Shown: positions 18,784 to 26,589, counted from the first letter of the stretch. The stretch is DNA of 39,577 nucleotides from Caulobacter sp. UNC279MFTsu5.1 (GCF_900114015.1 NZ_FORN01000052.1:1-39577); one strand, 5' to 3'. Numbers and translations: made by a program. The notes: generated by a model not told the origin, from the letters alone.

Positions 18784-19851
18784 ATGGACTACGTGGAACT
18801 CGGCCGGACCGGCATCCAGGTCTCGCGCTGCTGCCTGGGCACCATGACCTGGGGCTCGCAGAACAGCGAGGCGGAAGCCCACGAACAGATGGACTATGCG
18901 CTGGAGCAGGGCGTGACCTTCTGGGACACCGCCGAGATGTACGCCAGCCCGCCCAATCCCGAGACGCAAGGCAGCACCGAGCGCCACATCGGTTCGTGGC
19001 TGAAGAAGACCGGCAAGCGCCAGCAGGTCGTCCTGGCCTCCAAGGTGGCCGGTCGCGGCGCGGCGTTCGGCGGCCTGTCGTGGATGCGCCCCGACGGCGG
19101 CCCCACCCGCCAGACCAAGGCCCAGATCGACTACGCGGTCGAGCAGTCGCTCAAGCGCCTGGAGACCGACTATCTGGACCTCTACCAGCTGCACTGGCCC
19201 GACCGCCCGGTGCGGGTGTTCGGCGGCCAGACCTTCAAGGACTACGAACAGGACTTCGAGGCGTTCGGCGACATCCTCGAGGCGCTGGACGCCCATGTGA
19301 AGAAGGGGACGGTCCGCGCGATCGGCGTCTCCAACGAGTTTCCGTGGGGCGTGATGCGCTTCCTGGCCGAGGCCGAGACCCCAAGAAACGGGGGAGGGGG
19401 CCTGCCGCGCATCGCCTCGATCCAGAACGCCTATCACCTGGCCAACCGCACCTTCGAATACGGCCTGGCCGAGATCGCCCTGCGCGAGCAGGTGGGCCTT
19501 TTGGCCTATTCGCCCCTGGCCCAGGGCCAGCTGACCGGCAAGTACCTGGACGGCAAGCTTCCTGAAGGTTCGCGCAAGGCGCTCTACAACCGCATGCAGC
19601 GCTACGAGGGCCCCGGCGCCGAGCCGGCGATCCGCGGCTATGTCGAGCTGGCCGCCCATTTCGGCGTCGACCCGGCCCAGTTGGCCCTGAAGTTCTGCGA
19701 CACCCGCGAATTCGTCACCGCCACCATCATCGGCGCCACCACGATGGACCAGCTGAAGACCAACATCGCCGCCTTCGACCTGGCCTGGACCGAGGAGATG
19801 GAAAAGGCGGTCAACGCGCTGCACGCGCTGCAGCCGAACCCGTGTCCTTGA
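18784..19851 (+). CDS. Aldo/keto reductase (Tas-like)
   Basis: A 355-residue NADP(H)-dependent TIM-barrel reductase. The catalytic tetrad is visible as Asp and Tyr in DTAEMYASP, Lys in LASKVAG and His in LYQLHWPD. The cofactor region is AYSPLAQGQLTGKY and ATIIGATTMDQLKTNI. The opening MDYVELGRTGIQVSRCCLGTMTWG and the long loop after the catalytic Tyr resemble E. coli Tas (346 aa). The frame extends upstream, but the ATG at 18784 matches the family start. thpR follows 41 nt downstream with a hairpin between, so the two may form an operon. The substrate is unknown. Confidence 0.92.
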   Translation: MDYVELGRTGIQVSRCCLGTMTWGSQNSEAEAHEQMDYALEQGVTFWDTAEMYASPPNPETQGSTERHIGSWLKKTGKRQQVVLASKVAGRGAAFGGLSWMRPDGGPTRQTKAQIDYAVEQSLKRLETDYLDLYQLHWPDRPVRVFGGQTFKDYEQDFEAFGDILEALDAHVKKGTVRAIGVSNEFPWGVMRFLAEAETPRNGGGGLPRIASIQNAYHLANRTFEYGLAEIALREQVGLLAYSPLAQGQLTGKYLDGKLPEGSRKALYNRMQRYEGPGAEPAIRGYVELAAHFGVDPAQLALKFCDTREFVTATIIGATTMDQLKTNIAAFDLAWTEEMEKAVNALHALQPNPCP

Positions 19852-19854
19852 TCT

Positions 19855-19881
19855 CTCCTCCCCCGCCGCGCGGGGGAGGAG
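19855..19881 (+). promoter_or_regulatory. Hairpin overlapping the thpR ribosome binding region
   Basis: A perfect 12-bp stem CTCCTCCCCCGC / GCGGGGGAGGAG with a 3-nt loop, starting 3 nt after the reductase stop. The 3' arm holds the only strong AGGAG before the thpR ATG (19893; AGGAG ends 11 nt upstream). When folded in mRNA it would hide that Shine-Dalgarno sequence. It could also be a dispersed hairpin used as a weak terminator; there is no U run. Confidence 0.5.
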
Positions 19882-19892
19882 TAAGAGACCTC

Positions 19893-20429
19893 ATGATCCG
19901 TCTGTTCACCGCCATCGCCATCCCTCGCGACCTGGCCGAGGACCTGGTTCCCCGGCAGTACGGCATCGACGGCGCGAAATGGCGGCCGGTCGAGGCGTTC
20001 CACATCACCCTGCGCTTCGTCGGCGACACGCCCGAGCCCGATGCCGCCGACCTGGCCGAGGAACTGGCGAAGATCCAGGTCCCGGCCTTCGACCTGCGCC
20101 TGGCCGGGGCCGGCCATTTCGGCGAGGGCGAGGACATCCACGCGGTCTGGGCCGGGGTCGAGGACAGCCCCGGACTGACCCGCCTGCAACACGCCAACGA
20201 GGCCGCCGCCCGCCGGGCCGGGCTCGCGCCCGAGACCCGCGCCTATCGGCCCCACGTCACCCTGGCCTATCTGAAACGGTCGCCGGTCGCCGAGGTCGCC
20301 GCCTGGATCCAGGGCCACAACCTGCTGCGCTCGCCGCCGTTCCGGGTTGACCGCTTCGGCCTCTATTCCAGCTGGCGGACCAAGCACGGGTCGGTTTATC
20401 GGCTGGAGGCGGAATATCCGCTGGGCTGA
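19893..20429 (+). CDS. thpR: RNA 2',3'-cyclic phosphodiesterase
   Basis: A 178-residue 2H-phosphoesterase, historically called 2'-5' RNA ligase (LigT/ThpR). The two defining HxTx motifs are FHITLRFVGDT (about residues 38-48) and RPHVTLAYLKR (about residues 126-136). The opening MIRLFTAIAIPRDLAEDL and the closing FGLYSSWRTKHGSVYRLEAEYPL are typical of the family. ATG at 19893 is chosen over upstream GTG codons because it begins the conserved strand. It is probably co-transcribed with the aldo/keto reductase; a GC-rich hairpin follows its stop. Confidence 0.93.
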   Translation: MIRLFTAIAIPRDLAEDLVPRQYGIDGAKWRPVEAFHITLRFVGDTPEPDAADLAEELAKIQVPAFDLRLAGAGHFGEGEDIHAVWAGVEDSPGLTRLQHANEAAARRAGLAPETRAYRPHVTLAYLKRSPVAEVAAWIQGHNLLRSPPFRVDRFGLYSSWRTKHGSVYRLEAEYPLG

Positions 20430-20452
20430 GGCGGCGCGTCCTTCGAGATCCG

Positions 20453-20473
20453 CGTCGCGGGCGCCCCGCGACG
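20453..20473 (+). terminator. Hairpin downstream of thpR
   Basis: A perfect 9-bp stem CGTCGCGGG / CCCGCGACG with loop CGC, 23 nt after the thpR stop. Only a weak T-rich tail (GTTGTTGC) follows some nucleotides later, so this is a likely but not strong terminator. Confidence 0.45.
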
Positions 20474-20590
20474 GGCGCGTTGTTGCTGGCGGAGCCCCAA
20501 AGCCGAAACGTCCAAGAACGGCGTTCGCTCTTGCGGTTTGATCGCGCCTCGCGCCAGATCATGGCGGCGCTCGACCGGTCGGAGATCCGC

Positions 20591-21052
20591 ATGTCGCTCT
20601 ATCTGTTCGCCCTGCTGATCGGGGTCGTGGCCGGCTTGCGCGCCATGACCGCCCCGGCCGCCGTCGCCTGGGGCGCGCATCTGGGCCTGATTTCGCTGCA
20701 GGGCACGCCGCTGGCCTGGCTGGGCGGCAATATCGCCACCTGGACCTTCACGGCCCTGGCCGTGCTGGAGCTGGTCGCCGACCAGCTGCCCAAGACCCCC
20801 AGCCGCAAGGTCCCGGTGCAGTTCGGGACCCGGATCGTCAGCGGCGCCTTCTGCGGCGCGGCGATCGGCATGACCCTGAACGCCTGGGTCGGCGGCGCCG
20901 TCGCCGGGGCGATCGGCGCGGTGATCGGCACGCTGGCCGGCGCGGACGTCCGCGGCCGCCTGGCCAGGGCGTTCGGCAAGGACCTGCCGGCCGGCCTGCT
21001 GGAGGACGTGGTCGCGGTTGGCGGCGCGGCCCTGATCGTCTCGGCGCTCTGA
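20591..21052 (+). CDS. DUF4126-like membrane protein
   Basis: A 153-residue protein with four or so hydrophobic segments: MSLYLFALLIGVVAGLRAMT, a stretch at NIATWTFTALAVLELVADQL, a glycine-rich pair around GAFCGAAIGMTLNAWVGGAV and AGAIGAVIGTLAGA, and a terminal helix VVAVGGAALIVSAL. The motif GLRAMTAPAAVAW and the phrase ELVADQLPKTPSRK match DUF4126 as recalled. The ATG at 20591 has GGAG 7 nt upstream and beats the upstream open frame. The flavin oxidoreductase begins 2 nt after its stop, so the two are co-transcribed. Function is unknown. Confidence 0.8.
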   Translation: MSLYLFALLIGVVAGLRAMTAPAAVAWGAHLGLISLQGTPLAWLGGNIATWTFTALAVLELVADQLPKTPSRKVPVQFGTRIVSGAFCGAAIGMTLNAWVGGAVAGAIGAVIGTLAGADVRGRLARAFGKDLPAGLLEDVVAVGGAALIVSAL

Positions 21053-21054
21053 CC

Positions 21055-22479
21055 ATGGCGGGTCCCAATTCCGAAAGACGGAGCTTCGACGCCATCATCA
21101 TCGGGGCCGGCCAGGCGGGGCCGTCCCTGGCCGGACGCCTGACCGCCGCCGGCTGGACGGTCGCCCTGGTCGAGCGCAAGGACTTCGGCGGGACCTGCGT
21201 CAACACCGGCTGCATGCCGACCAAGACGCTGGTGGCCAGCGCCTACGCCGCCCACTTGGCGCGGCGGTCGGCCGACTACGGCGTCGTGCTGCAGGGCCCA
21301 GGGGGCGGTGAAGTCGGCGTCGACATGAAGCGGGTCCACGACCGCGCGCGCAAAGTCACCCTCGACGCCCGGGGCAATCTGGAAAAGTGGCTGGGCGGCA
21401 TGACGGGCTGCACGCTGTTCCGCGGCCATGCCCGCTTCGAGGACGCCGACACCGTACGGGTCGGCGACGACTTGCTGACCGCCCCGAAGATCTTCCTCAA
21501 TGTCGGCGGCCGCGCCAACGCGCCGGCCATGCCGGGGCTGGACCAGATCTCGTACCTGACCAATGTCGGCATGATGGCGGTCGAGACCCTGCCCGAGCAC
21601 CTGGTGATCGTCGGCGGCAGCTATATCGGCCTGGAGTTCGCCCAGATGTACCGGCGCTTCGGCGCCGAGGTGACGGTGGTCGAGATGGGTCCGCGCCTGA
21701 TCGGCCGTGAGGATCCCGAGATCTCCGACGCCGTGCGCGAGATCCTGGAGGCCGAGGGGGTGAACATCCGGCTGAACGCCGAGTGCATCAGCTTCGCGCC
21801 TGTTAAGACAGAAGGGGCCGATGAGGGCGTCTGCGTCCACGTCACCTGCCAGGACGGCGCGCCGCAGGTGATCGGCTCGCACGTGCTGCTGGCCATCGGC
21901 CGCAGGCCCAACACCGACGACCTGGGCCTGGACAAGGCCGGGATCGAGCTCGACAAGCGCGGCTACGTGGTCGTCGACGACCAGCTGCGCACCAGCAATC
22001 CCGGCGTCTGGGCGCTGGGCGACTGCAACGGCAAGGGGGCCTTCACCCACACCGCCTACAACGACTTCGAGATCGTCGCCGCCAACCTGCTGGATAATGA
22101 TCCCCGGAAGGTCAGCGACCGCATCCCCTGCTACGGCCTGTTCATCGACCCGCCGCTGGGCCGCGTCGGCCTGACCGAGGCCGAGGCCCGCGCCGCCGGC
22201 CGGCCGCTGCTGGTCGGTCAGCGCCCGATGACCCGCGTCGGCCGCGCGGTCGAGAAGGGCGAGACCCAGGGCTTCATGAAGGTGGTGGTCGACGCCGAGA
22301 CCAAGCAGATTCTCGGGGCCGCGATCCTGGGCCTGAACGGCGACGAGGCGGTCCACGGCCTGCTCGACCTGATGTACGCCAAGGCGCCCTACACGGTGAT
22401 CCAGCGGGCGGTGCACATCCATCCGACGGTGTCGGAACTGATCCCGACGATGCTGGGGGAGCTGAAGCCGCTCGTCTGA
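21055..22479 (+). CDS. FAD-dependent pyridine nucleotide-disulfide oxidoreductase (mercuric-reductase-like)
   Basis: A 474-residue flavoprotein of the class-I disulfide reductase fold. The FAD-binding IIIGAGQAGPSLAGRL (about residues 14-29) is followed by the redox CVNTGCMPTK (CxxxxC). The NAD(P) site is VIVGGSYIGLEFAQMY, the second FAD motif is VWALGDCNGKGAFTH, and the C-terminal dimer domain carries the catalytic HPTVSELIP. It resembles MerA and soluble transhydrogenase but lacks the N-terminal HMA domain and the terminal Cys pair of MerA, so mercury reduction is not implied. The real substrate is unknown. ATG at 21055 lies 2 nt after the DUF4126 gene. Confidence 0.9.
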   Translation: MAGPNSERRSFDAIIIGAGQAGPSLAGRLTAAGWTVALVERKDFGGTCVNTGCMPTKTLVASAYAAHLARRSADYGVVLQGPGGGEVGVDMKRVHDRARKVTLDARGNLEKWLGGMTGCTLFRGHARFEDADTVRVGDDLLTAPKIFLNVGGRANAPAMPGLDQISYLTNVGMMAVETLPEHLVIVGGSYIGLEFAQMYRRFGAEVTVVEMGPRLIGREDPEISDAVREILEAEGVNIRLNAECISFAPVKTEGADEGVCVHVTCQDGAPQVIGSHVLLAIGRRPNTDDLGLDKAGIELDKRGYVVVDDQLRTSNPGVWALGDCNGKGAFTHTAYNDFEIVAANLLDNDPRKVSDRIPCYGLFIDPPLGRVGLTEAEARAAGRPLLVGQRPMTRVGRAVEKGETQGFMKVVVDAETKQILGAAILGLNGDEAVHGLLDLMYAKAPYTVIQRAVHIHPTVSELIPTMLGELKPLV

Positions 22480-22484
22480 GAAAG

Positions 22485-22586
22485 ACCCCCTCCGGCCCTC
22501 TGGGCCACCTCCCCCAGAGGGGGAGGATCTACGCCGCGCCAGATGCTCCCCCTCTGGGGGAGCTGTCGCGAAGCGACTGAGGGGGT
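22485..22586 (-). repeat. Intergenic palindromic repeat, family A, copy 4
   Basis: About 102 bp in the reverse orientation to copies 1 and 2: GGGCCACCTCCCCCAGAGGG module first, then GCTCCCCCTCTGGGGGAGCT and GTCGCGAAGCGACTGAGGG. It starts 6 nt after the flavin oxidoreductase stop. Its last base is the first base (plus strand) of the DUF2237 stop codon (22586-22588), so both convergent genes end on its borders. Confidence 0.85.
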
Positions 22587-22966
22587 CACGCCACCGCGTG
22601 GTCCTTCAGCACGCCCAGCGGCACCACCGCCAGCATCTCCTCGTGGGTCGCCTCGAGCACCACCTGCGGGGCGACGCCGGCGTCCAGAGCCTCCTTCCAG
22701 CGGCCGGCGCACAGGCACCAGCGGTCGCCGGGCAGCAGACCGCGGAAGGCGTATTCGGGGCGCGGGGTCGACAGGTCGTTGCCGGTGGCCGCCGAGAAGG
22801 CCAGGAATTCGGCGGTCATCACCGCGCAGACCGTGTGCAGGCCCAGATCGTGCGGCCCGGTCTCGCAGCAGCCGTTGCGGTAGAAGCCGGTCACCGGGTT
22901 CAGCGAGCAGGGCTGCAGCTCCTGGCCCAGGACGTTCTTGGCGGTGTCGTCGTAGCGCGTGGTCAT
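22586..22966 (-). CDS. DUF2237 family protein
   Basis: A 126-residue soluble protein matching DUF2237 nearly end to end: NVLGQELQPCSLNPVTGFYR, NGCCETGPHDLGLHTVCAVM, TAEFLAFSAATGNDLSTP and LLPGDRWCLCAGRWKEAL. It is cysteine-rich (six visible), and the conserved CC and CLC pairs suggest metal or redox chemistry, though the family's role is unknown. The stop codon borrows one base from the adjoining repeat. The start ATG at 22966 is the first in the conserved frame. The next gene upstream is divergent. Confidence 0.9.
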   Translation of the reverse strand: MTTRYDDTAKNVLGQELQPCSLNPVTGFYRNGCCETGPHDLGLHTVCAVMTAEFLAFSAATGNDLSTPRPEYAFRGLLPGDRWCLCAGRWKEALDAGVAPQVVLEATHEEMLAVVPLGVLKDHAVA

Positions 22967-23107
22967 GGTCCGAGCTTAACCCCATTCCGGGGAATGTGGC
23001 CGGGGAATCTGGAGGCCGTTTCGACCTTGCGGCGCGTGACGGCTTCCGGTGGCGGCGTTCCGGTGCTTAAGAGGAAGGACAAGAGCAAGACGTCTCGCGG
23101 GAGCCTC

Positions 23108-23986
23108 ATGTCCGACCTCGCCCGGCCGCGCCGCAGCGCCCTCTACATGCCCGCCTCCAACGCCAAGGCGGTGGAGAAGGCGCGCACGCTGGACGCCGAC
23201 GTGATCATCCTGGACCTCGAGGACGCCGTCGCCCCGGAGATGAAGGACGCCGCCCGCGAGGCCGCCGTGGCGGCGGTCAAGGCCGGGGGCTTCGGCCCGC
23301 GCGAAATCGTCGTCCGCGCCAACGGCCTGGACACCCCCTGGGGCGAGGCCGACCTGAAGGCCGTCGCCGAGGCCGGTCCGGACGCGGTGCTGGTCCCTAA
23401 GGTCAACGACGCGGCCGACGTCTACGCCTATCAGGCCGCCCTGCACGCCGCCCCGGCCCATACCCGGCTGTGGACCATGATCGAGACCGCCAAGGCCGCC
23501 TTCCATCTGTGGGAGATCGCCGCCGCCAGCAAGACCACCCGTCTGGCCGGCTGGGTGATGGGGGTCAACGACCTGGCCAAGGAGATGCGGGCCCGCCAGA
23601 CGCCGGGCCGCGAGGCCTTCCTGCCGATCCTGTCGCTGTCGGTCGCCGCCGCCCGGGCCCACGGCCTGACGATCCTGGACGGGGTGCACAACGACATCGA
23701 CGACCTGGACGCCCTGGAGGCGGTCTGCGGCCAGGGCGTCGACTTGGGCTTCGACGGCAAGACCCTGATCCATCCCAAGCATCTTGCGATCTGCAACCGC
23801 GCCTTCTCGCCCACCGCCGACGAGATCGCCTGGAGCCGGGCGGTGATCGCCGCCTTCGCCGCCCCCGAGAACGCCGGCAAGGGCGCCCTGCGGGTCGAGG
23901 GCCGGATGGCCGAGCGGCTGCACTTGGTCCAGGCCGAGCGGCTGGTAGCGGTGGCCGCCGCCATCGCCGCGCGCCCGGCCGCCTAG
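23108..23986 (+). CDS. HpcH/HpaI-type CoA-ester lyase (CitE/malyl-CoA lyase-like)
   Basis: A 292-residue TIM-barrel enzyme. SALYMPASNAKAVEKA, DVIILDLEDAVAPE, EIVVRANGLDTPWGEAD, RLWTMIETAKAAFHL (metal-ligand Glu), and GFDGKTLIHPKHLAICNRAF are the CitE/Mcl pattern. Such enzymes split or form 3-hydroxyacyl-CoA esters (malyl-CoA, beta-methylmalyl-CoA, citramalyl-CoA) with magnesium. There are no citrate lyase alpha or gamma genes nearby, so a stand-alone lyase is meant. A mesaconyl-CoA-hydratase-like protein is 3-4 kb away. ATG at 23108 was preferred over the long upstream frame. It runs 15 nt ahead of the next gene. Confidence 0.88.
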   Translation: MSDLARPRRSALYMPASNAKAVEKARTLDADVIILDLEDAVAPEMKDAAREAAVAAVKAGGFGPREIVVRANGLDTPWGEADLKAVAEAGPDAVLVPKVNDAADVYAYQAALHAAPAHTRLWTMIETAKAAFHLWEIAAASKTTRLAGWVMGVNDLAKEMRARQTPGREAFLPILSLSVAAARAHGLTILDGVHNDIDDLDALEAVCGQGVDLGFDGKTLIHPKHLAICNRAFSPTADEIAWSRAVIAAFAAPENAGKGALRVEGRMAERLHLVQAERLVAVAAAIAARPAA

Positions 23987-24001
23987 AAACGAAACCGGCC
24001 G

Positions 24002-25063
24002 ATGCGCGTGCTCCTGATCTCCCTGCTGGCCCTGTCCGCCGCTCCCGTGCTGGCCCAGGAGGCGCCGGTCGCGACCGCGCCCCCCTCCACGCCCGCGCCC
24101 GTGCTGGTTCCGGCGCCGCCGGCCCAGGCCGCGCCCGCCGGTCCGACCGCCGTGCCCGTCGTGGCCGCGCCGCCGGCGCCCGACACCGCGGTCTCGGCCG
24201 ACCAGGCCGTCGATCCCCTGGCCGACCTGATCGCCCAGAGCGGCCCCCAGACCACCGACGAGGAGGACGCCGCGCCGCAGGCGCCGGCCCCGCCGCACAG
24301 GCCGACCGTTCTGCCGATCCCCGGCCCCGACCCCGACGAGCTGCCCGGCCACGCGATCCCGCAGGGCGGCTACGTGCCGATGGCCGAGGCCTACGACCTG
24401 CGGGTCAAGAGCTCGATCGTGGCCGCCCAGGGCCTGCAGGGCCCGCTGGACGGCGGCTGGGCGATCGACGGCCCGGGCGGGACGGCGCTGTACACGCTGC
24501 AGGTCGTCGACAAGGTCGGCGGCGGCGACGCCCTGGAGGGCGCCTGGCGCGACATGCGCCGCACCGGCCAGGTAGGCTCCACCGGCCTGATCGACGTCAT
24601 CGACCGCTCGTCCAGCGGCTTTCTGGCCCGGTTCTCGCCGCGCCCCGGCCAGCAGGCGGCGCTGGAGCTGACGTCGCGCGGCGACGGGTCGTGGACCGGC
24701 AAGCTGAGCGAGAACGGGACCGAGACCCCGATCACCGCCCATCGCGTCGCCCAGGCCACCCTGCCGGCGGGCTATGTGCCGACCGGCCGCGGCCCGGTCA
24801 TCTGGGGCGCCCGCCCGGCCGCGCCGCGCGTCGTCGCCGAGGCCCCCGCCAAGGGCCCGGCCTGCTCGACCCGGGGCAAGAAGGGCAAGGCCCTGAAGGC
24901 CGCCAAGGCCAAGTGCGCGGCCGCCGCCCGCAAGGCCGGCAAGGGCAAGGCGACGGCGACCAAGGGCAAGAAGGGCGGCAAGGGCAAGGCGGCGGCGTCG
25001 AGGAAGGGCGCCAAGGGCAAGGCCACGGCCAAGAATTCGGCCAAGAAAAAGAGGCGGCGCTAG
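24002..25063 (+). CDS. Secreted hypothetical protein with lysine-rich histone-like tail
   Basis: A 353-residue exported protein of three parts. Residues 1-19 are a signal peptide (MRVLLISLLALSAAPVLAQ). Residues 20-100 are a Pro/Ala/Val-rich linker. A folded middle (about 120-260) has VVAAQGLQGPLDGGWAIDG, ALYTLQVVDKVGGGDALEG and HRVAQATLPAGYVPTGRGPV. The final 70 or so residues are a highly basic Lys/Ala/Gly tail with recurring KGK and AKGKA units, ending KKKRRR. It resembles a histone H1-like tail but on an exported protein. I do not recognise the middle domain. It starts 15 nt after the lyase gene and probably shares its transcript. Function is unknown. Confidence 0.8.
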   Translation: MRVLLISLLALSAAPVLAQEAPVATAPPSTPAPVLVPAPPAQAAPAGPTAVPVVAAPPAPDTAVSADQAVDPLADLIAQSGPQTTDEEDAAPQAPAPPHRPTVLPIPGPDPDELPGHAIPQGGYVPMAEAYDLRVKSSIVAAQGLQGPLDGGWAIDGPGGTALYTLQVVDKVGGGDALEGAWRDMRRTGQVGSTGLIDVIDRSSSGFLARFSPRPGQQAALELTSRGDGSWTGKLSENGTETPITAHRVAQATLPAGYVPTGRGPVIWGARPAAPRVVAEAPAKGPACSTRGKKGKALKAAKAKCAAAARKAGKGKATATKGKKGGKGKAAASRKGAKGKATAKNSAKKKRRR

Positions 25064-25164
25064 GGCGTTTTCAAACGAAGCGGACGCCGGGGTCGCGTGA
25101 AGAAATTGCGTTAAGACAAAGATCTAGAGTGTCCGGCTGGGTGCAATCAGGTCGAACGCCCTAG
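25060..25164. repeat. Alphaproteobacterial intergenic repeat, family C, supplying two stop codons
   Basis: A 105-bp element bounded by a perfect 10-bp inverted repeat CTAGGGCGTT (25060-25069) / AACGCCCTAG (25155-25164). The interior TTTTCAAACGAAGCGGAC and TCGCGTGAAGAAATTGCG followed by GATCTAGAG closely resembles, from memory, a widespread intergenic repeat of rhizobia and relatives. Its left TAG ends the secreted-protein gene and its right CTA is the tetR stop, so the element defines the C termini of both convergent genes. Confidence 0.7.
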
Positions 25165-25742
25165 ACGTCCAGGCCGCGCAGGGCCAGCCGGGCGGCGGAC
25201 CTCAACCGGTCCAGGCCCGCCCCGTCGCGGGCGGCGACCTTCAGTCCGGCGCGCACGGTCAGCAGGAACTCGGCGCCCGCCTCGGGATCCAGGTCGGGCG
25301 CGAACTGGCCCGCGGCCACGCCGTCGGCCAGCCGGGCGGCGAACGCGGCCTTGAAGCGCCGGCCGGCGGCGTCGTTGATGGCGTTGACGTCGGGATCCGA
25401 CCGGCCGAACTCGGCGATCGAGCCGACCCCCAGGCAACCGGCTTCCGGCGTGACGTCCGGTCCCACAGCGAAGGCCAGCAGCGCCGCCTCGATCGCCGCG
25501 CGGGGCGAGTCTTCGACAGCCAGGGCGGCTTCCGTCTGGGCCAGGCTGCCGGCGTTATAGCGCTCCAGGGCCTGCAGGAAGAGCCGCTTCTTGTCGCCGA
25601 ACGCGCCGTACAGGCTCTGGCGGCCGATGCCCATGCGCGCCAGCAGCTCGGCGGTGGAGGATCCCTCGTAGCCGTGATCGGCGAACACGGCGATCGCCTT
25701 GCCGATCGCCTCGTCGCGATCGAATTCCATCGGTCTTGCCAT
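25161..25742 (-). CDS. TetR-family transcriptional regulator
   Basis: A 193-residue regulator. The N-terminal helix-turn-helix is FDRDEAIGKAIAVFADHGYE, then the recognition segment GSSTAELLARMGIGRQSLYG and AFGDKKRLFLQALERY. The C-terminal ligand domain (about 70-190) includes PEAGCLGVGSIAEF, a pattern seen in the AcrR/TetR_C subgroup paired with SDR oxidoreductases. It is divergently transcribed from such an SDR, and the 112-bp gap holds three dyads that look like its operators. It therefore most likely represses the SDR and itself. Its stop codon lies in the right end of the family C repeat. Confidence 0.93.
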   Translation of the reverse strand: MARPMEFDRDEAIGKAIAVFADHGYEGSSTAELLARMGIGRQSLYGAFGDKKRLFLQALERYNAGSLAQTEAALAVEDSPRAAIEAALLAFAVGPDVTPEAGCLGVGSIAEFGRSDPDVNAINDAAGRRFKAAFAARLADGVAAGQFAPDLDPEAGAEFLLTVRAGLKVAARDGAGLDRLRSAARLALRGLDV

Positions 25743-25761
25743 GCATCGACCCTAAACATAA

Positions 25762-25838
25762 TGGACCGATCTGTCCACAATGTTCTTGACTGGACGATCC
25801 ACAACGCCATATGCGGTTCCGTTATGGACTGAACAGTC
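25762..25838. promoter_or_regulatory. Multiple operator-like dyads between tetR and the SDR gene
   Basis: Three related palindromes lie in the divergent intergenic region: TGGAC-N6-GTCCA (25762-25777), TGGA-CGA-TCCA (25791-25801) and GACTG-AA-CAGTC (25827-25838, preceded by TG). Each sits next to a TTGACT- or CACAA-type flank, giving a shared theme of TGGAC...GTCCACAA. They cover both putative promoters. Binding by the adjacent TetR protein is inferred. Confidence 0.6.
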
Positions 25839-25854
25839 AAGAAAGAGATTTCGG

Positions 25855-26589
25855 ATGGAACGAGAACAAGACGGCAAGGTCGCCCTGGTGCTGGGCGGCT
25901 CGCGCGGCATCGGCGCGGCGATCGTCGAGCGCCTGGCCCGCGACGGCGCCCAGGTGGCCTTCACCTATGCCGCCTCGCCCGGTCCGGCCGAGGCGCTGCG
26001 CGCCGGGATCGCGGCCCGTGGCGGAACGGCGATCGCCCTCCAGGCCGACAGCGGCGACGCGGCCCAGATCAAGGCGGCGATCGACCAGACGCTCGACCGG
26101 TTCGGCCGGCTGGACATCCTGGTGGTCAACGCCGGCATCCTGCGCCACGGAGCCATCGACCAGTTCCCGATGGAGGAGTTCGACCGCATGGTCGCGGTCA
26201 ATATCCGGGGCGTGTTCGCCGCCCTGCACTACGCCGCGCCGCGCCTGTCGGACGGCGGACGGATCGTGACCATCGGCAGCAACGCCGCCGCGCGCGTCGC
26301 CTTCGCCGGGGCCAGCGTCTACGCCATGACCAAGACGGCCGTCGCGGCCCTGGTCCGGGGCGCGGCCCTCGACCTCGCCCCCCGCCGGATCACGGTCAAC
26401 AACATCCAGCCCGGCCCCATCGGCACCGACATGACCGAAGGCCTGGCCGAGATGGTCCTGCCGCTGCTGCCGCTGGGCCGGATGGGCGAGACTCGCGAGA
26501 TCGCCGGACTGGTGGCCTATCTGGTCCGCGACGAAGCCGCCTTCGTCACCGGCGCCAGCCTGACCATCGATGGCGGCTATTCGATCTGA
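25855..26589 (+). CDS. Short-chain dehydrogenase/reductase (FabG-like)
   Basis: A 244-residue classical SDR. The cofactor site is ALVLGGSRGIGAAIVERL (Gly-x3-GxG), NNAG-equivalent VVNAGIL, and the catalytic Ser (TIGSNAA), Tyr and Lys (SVYAMTKTA). QPGPIGTDM and the C-terminal GASLTIDGGYSI complete the fold. Replacing NNAG by VNAG and AAR-type spacing are minor variants. The ATG at 25855 is preferred over an upstream ATG at 25780, which would overlap the operators. It is controlled, by inference, by the divergent TetR protein. The substrate is unknown; quinone or xenobiotic carbonyls are typical for TetR-SDR pairs. Confidence 0.92.
   Translation: MEREQDGKVALVLGGSRGIGAAIVERLARDGAQVAFTYAASPGPAEALRAGIAARGGTAIALQADSGDAAQIKAAIDQTLDRFGRLDILVVNAGILRHGAIDQFPMEEFDRMVAVNIRGVFAALHYAAPRLSDGGRIVTIGSNAAARVAFAGASVYAMTKTAVAALVRGAALDLAPRRITVNNIQPGPIGTDMTEGLAEMVLPLLPLGRMGETREIAGLVAYLVRDEAAFVTGASLTIDGGYSI

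Noticed and set aside
21055..22479. Mercuric reductase
   Set aside because: No N-terminal HMA domain, no C-terminal vicinal cysteine pair and no mer genes nearby; only the general disulfide-reductase fold is supported.
22598..23107. N-terminal extension of the CoA-ester lyase frame
   Set aside because: It overlaps the whole DUF2237 gene on the other strand and lacks homology-like sequence; the ATG at 23108 begins the family.
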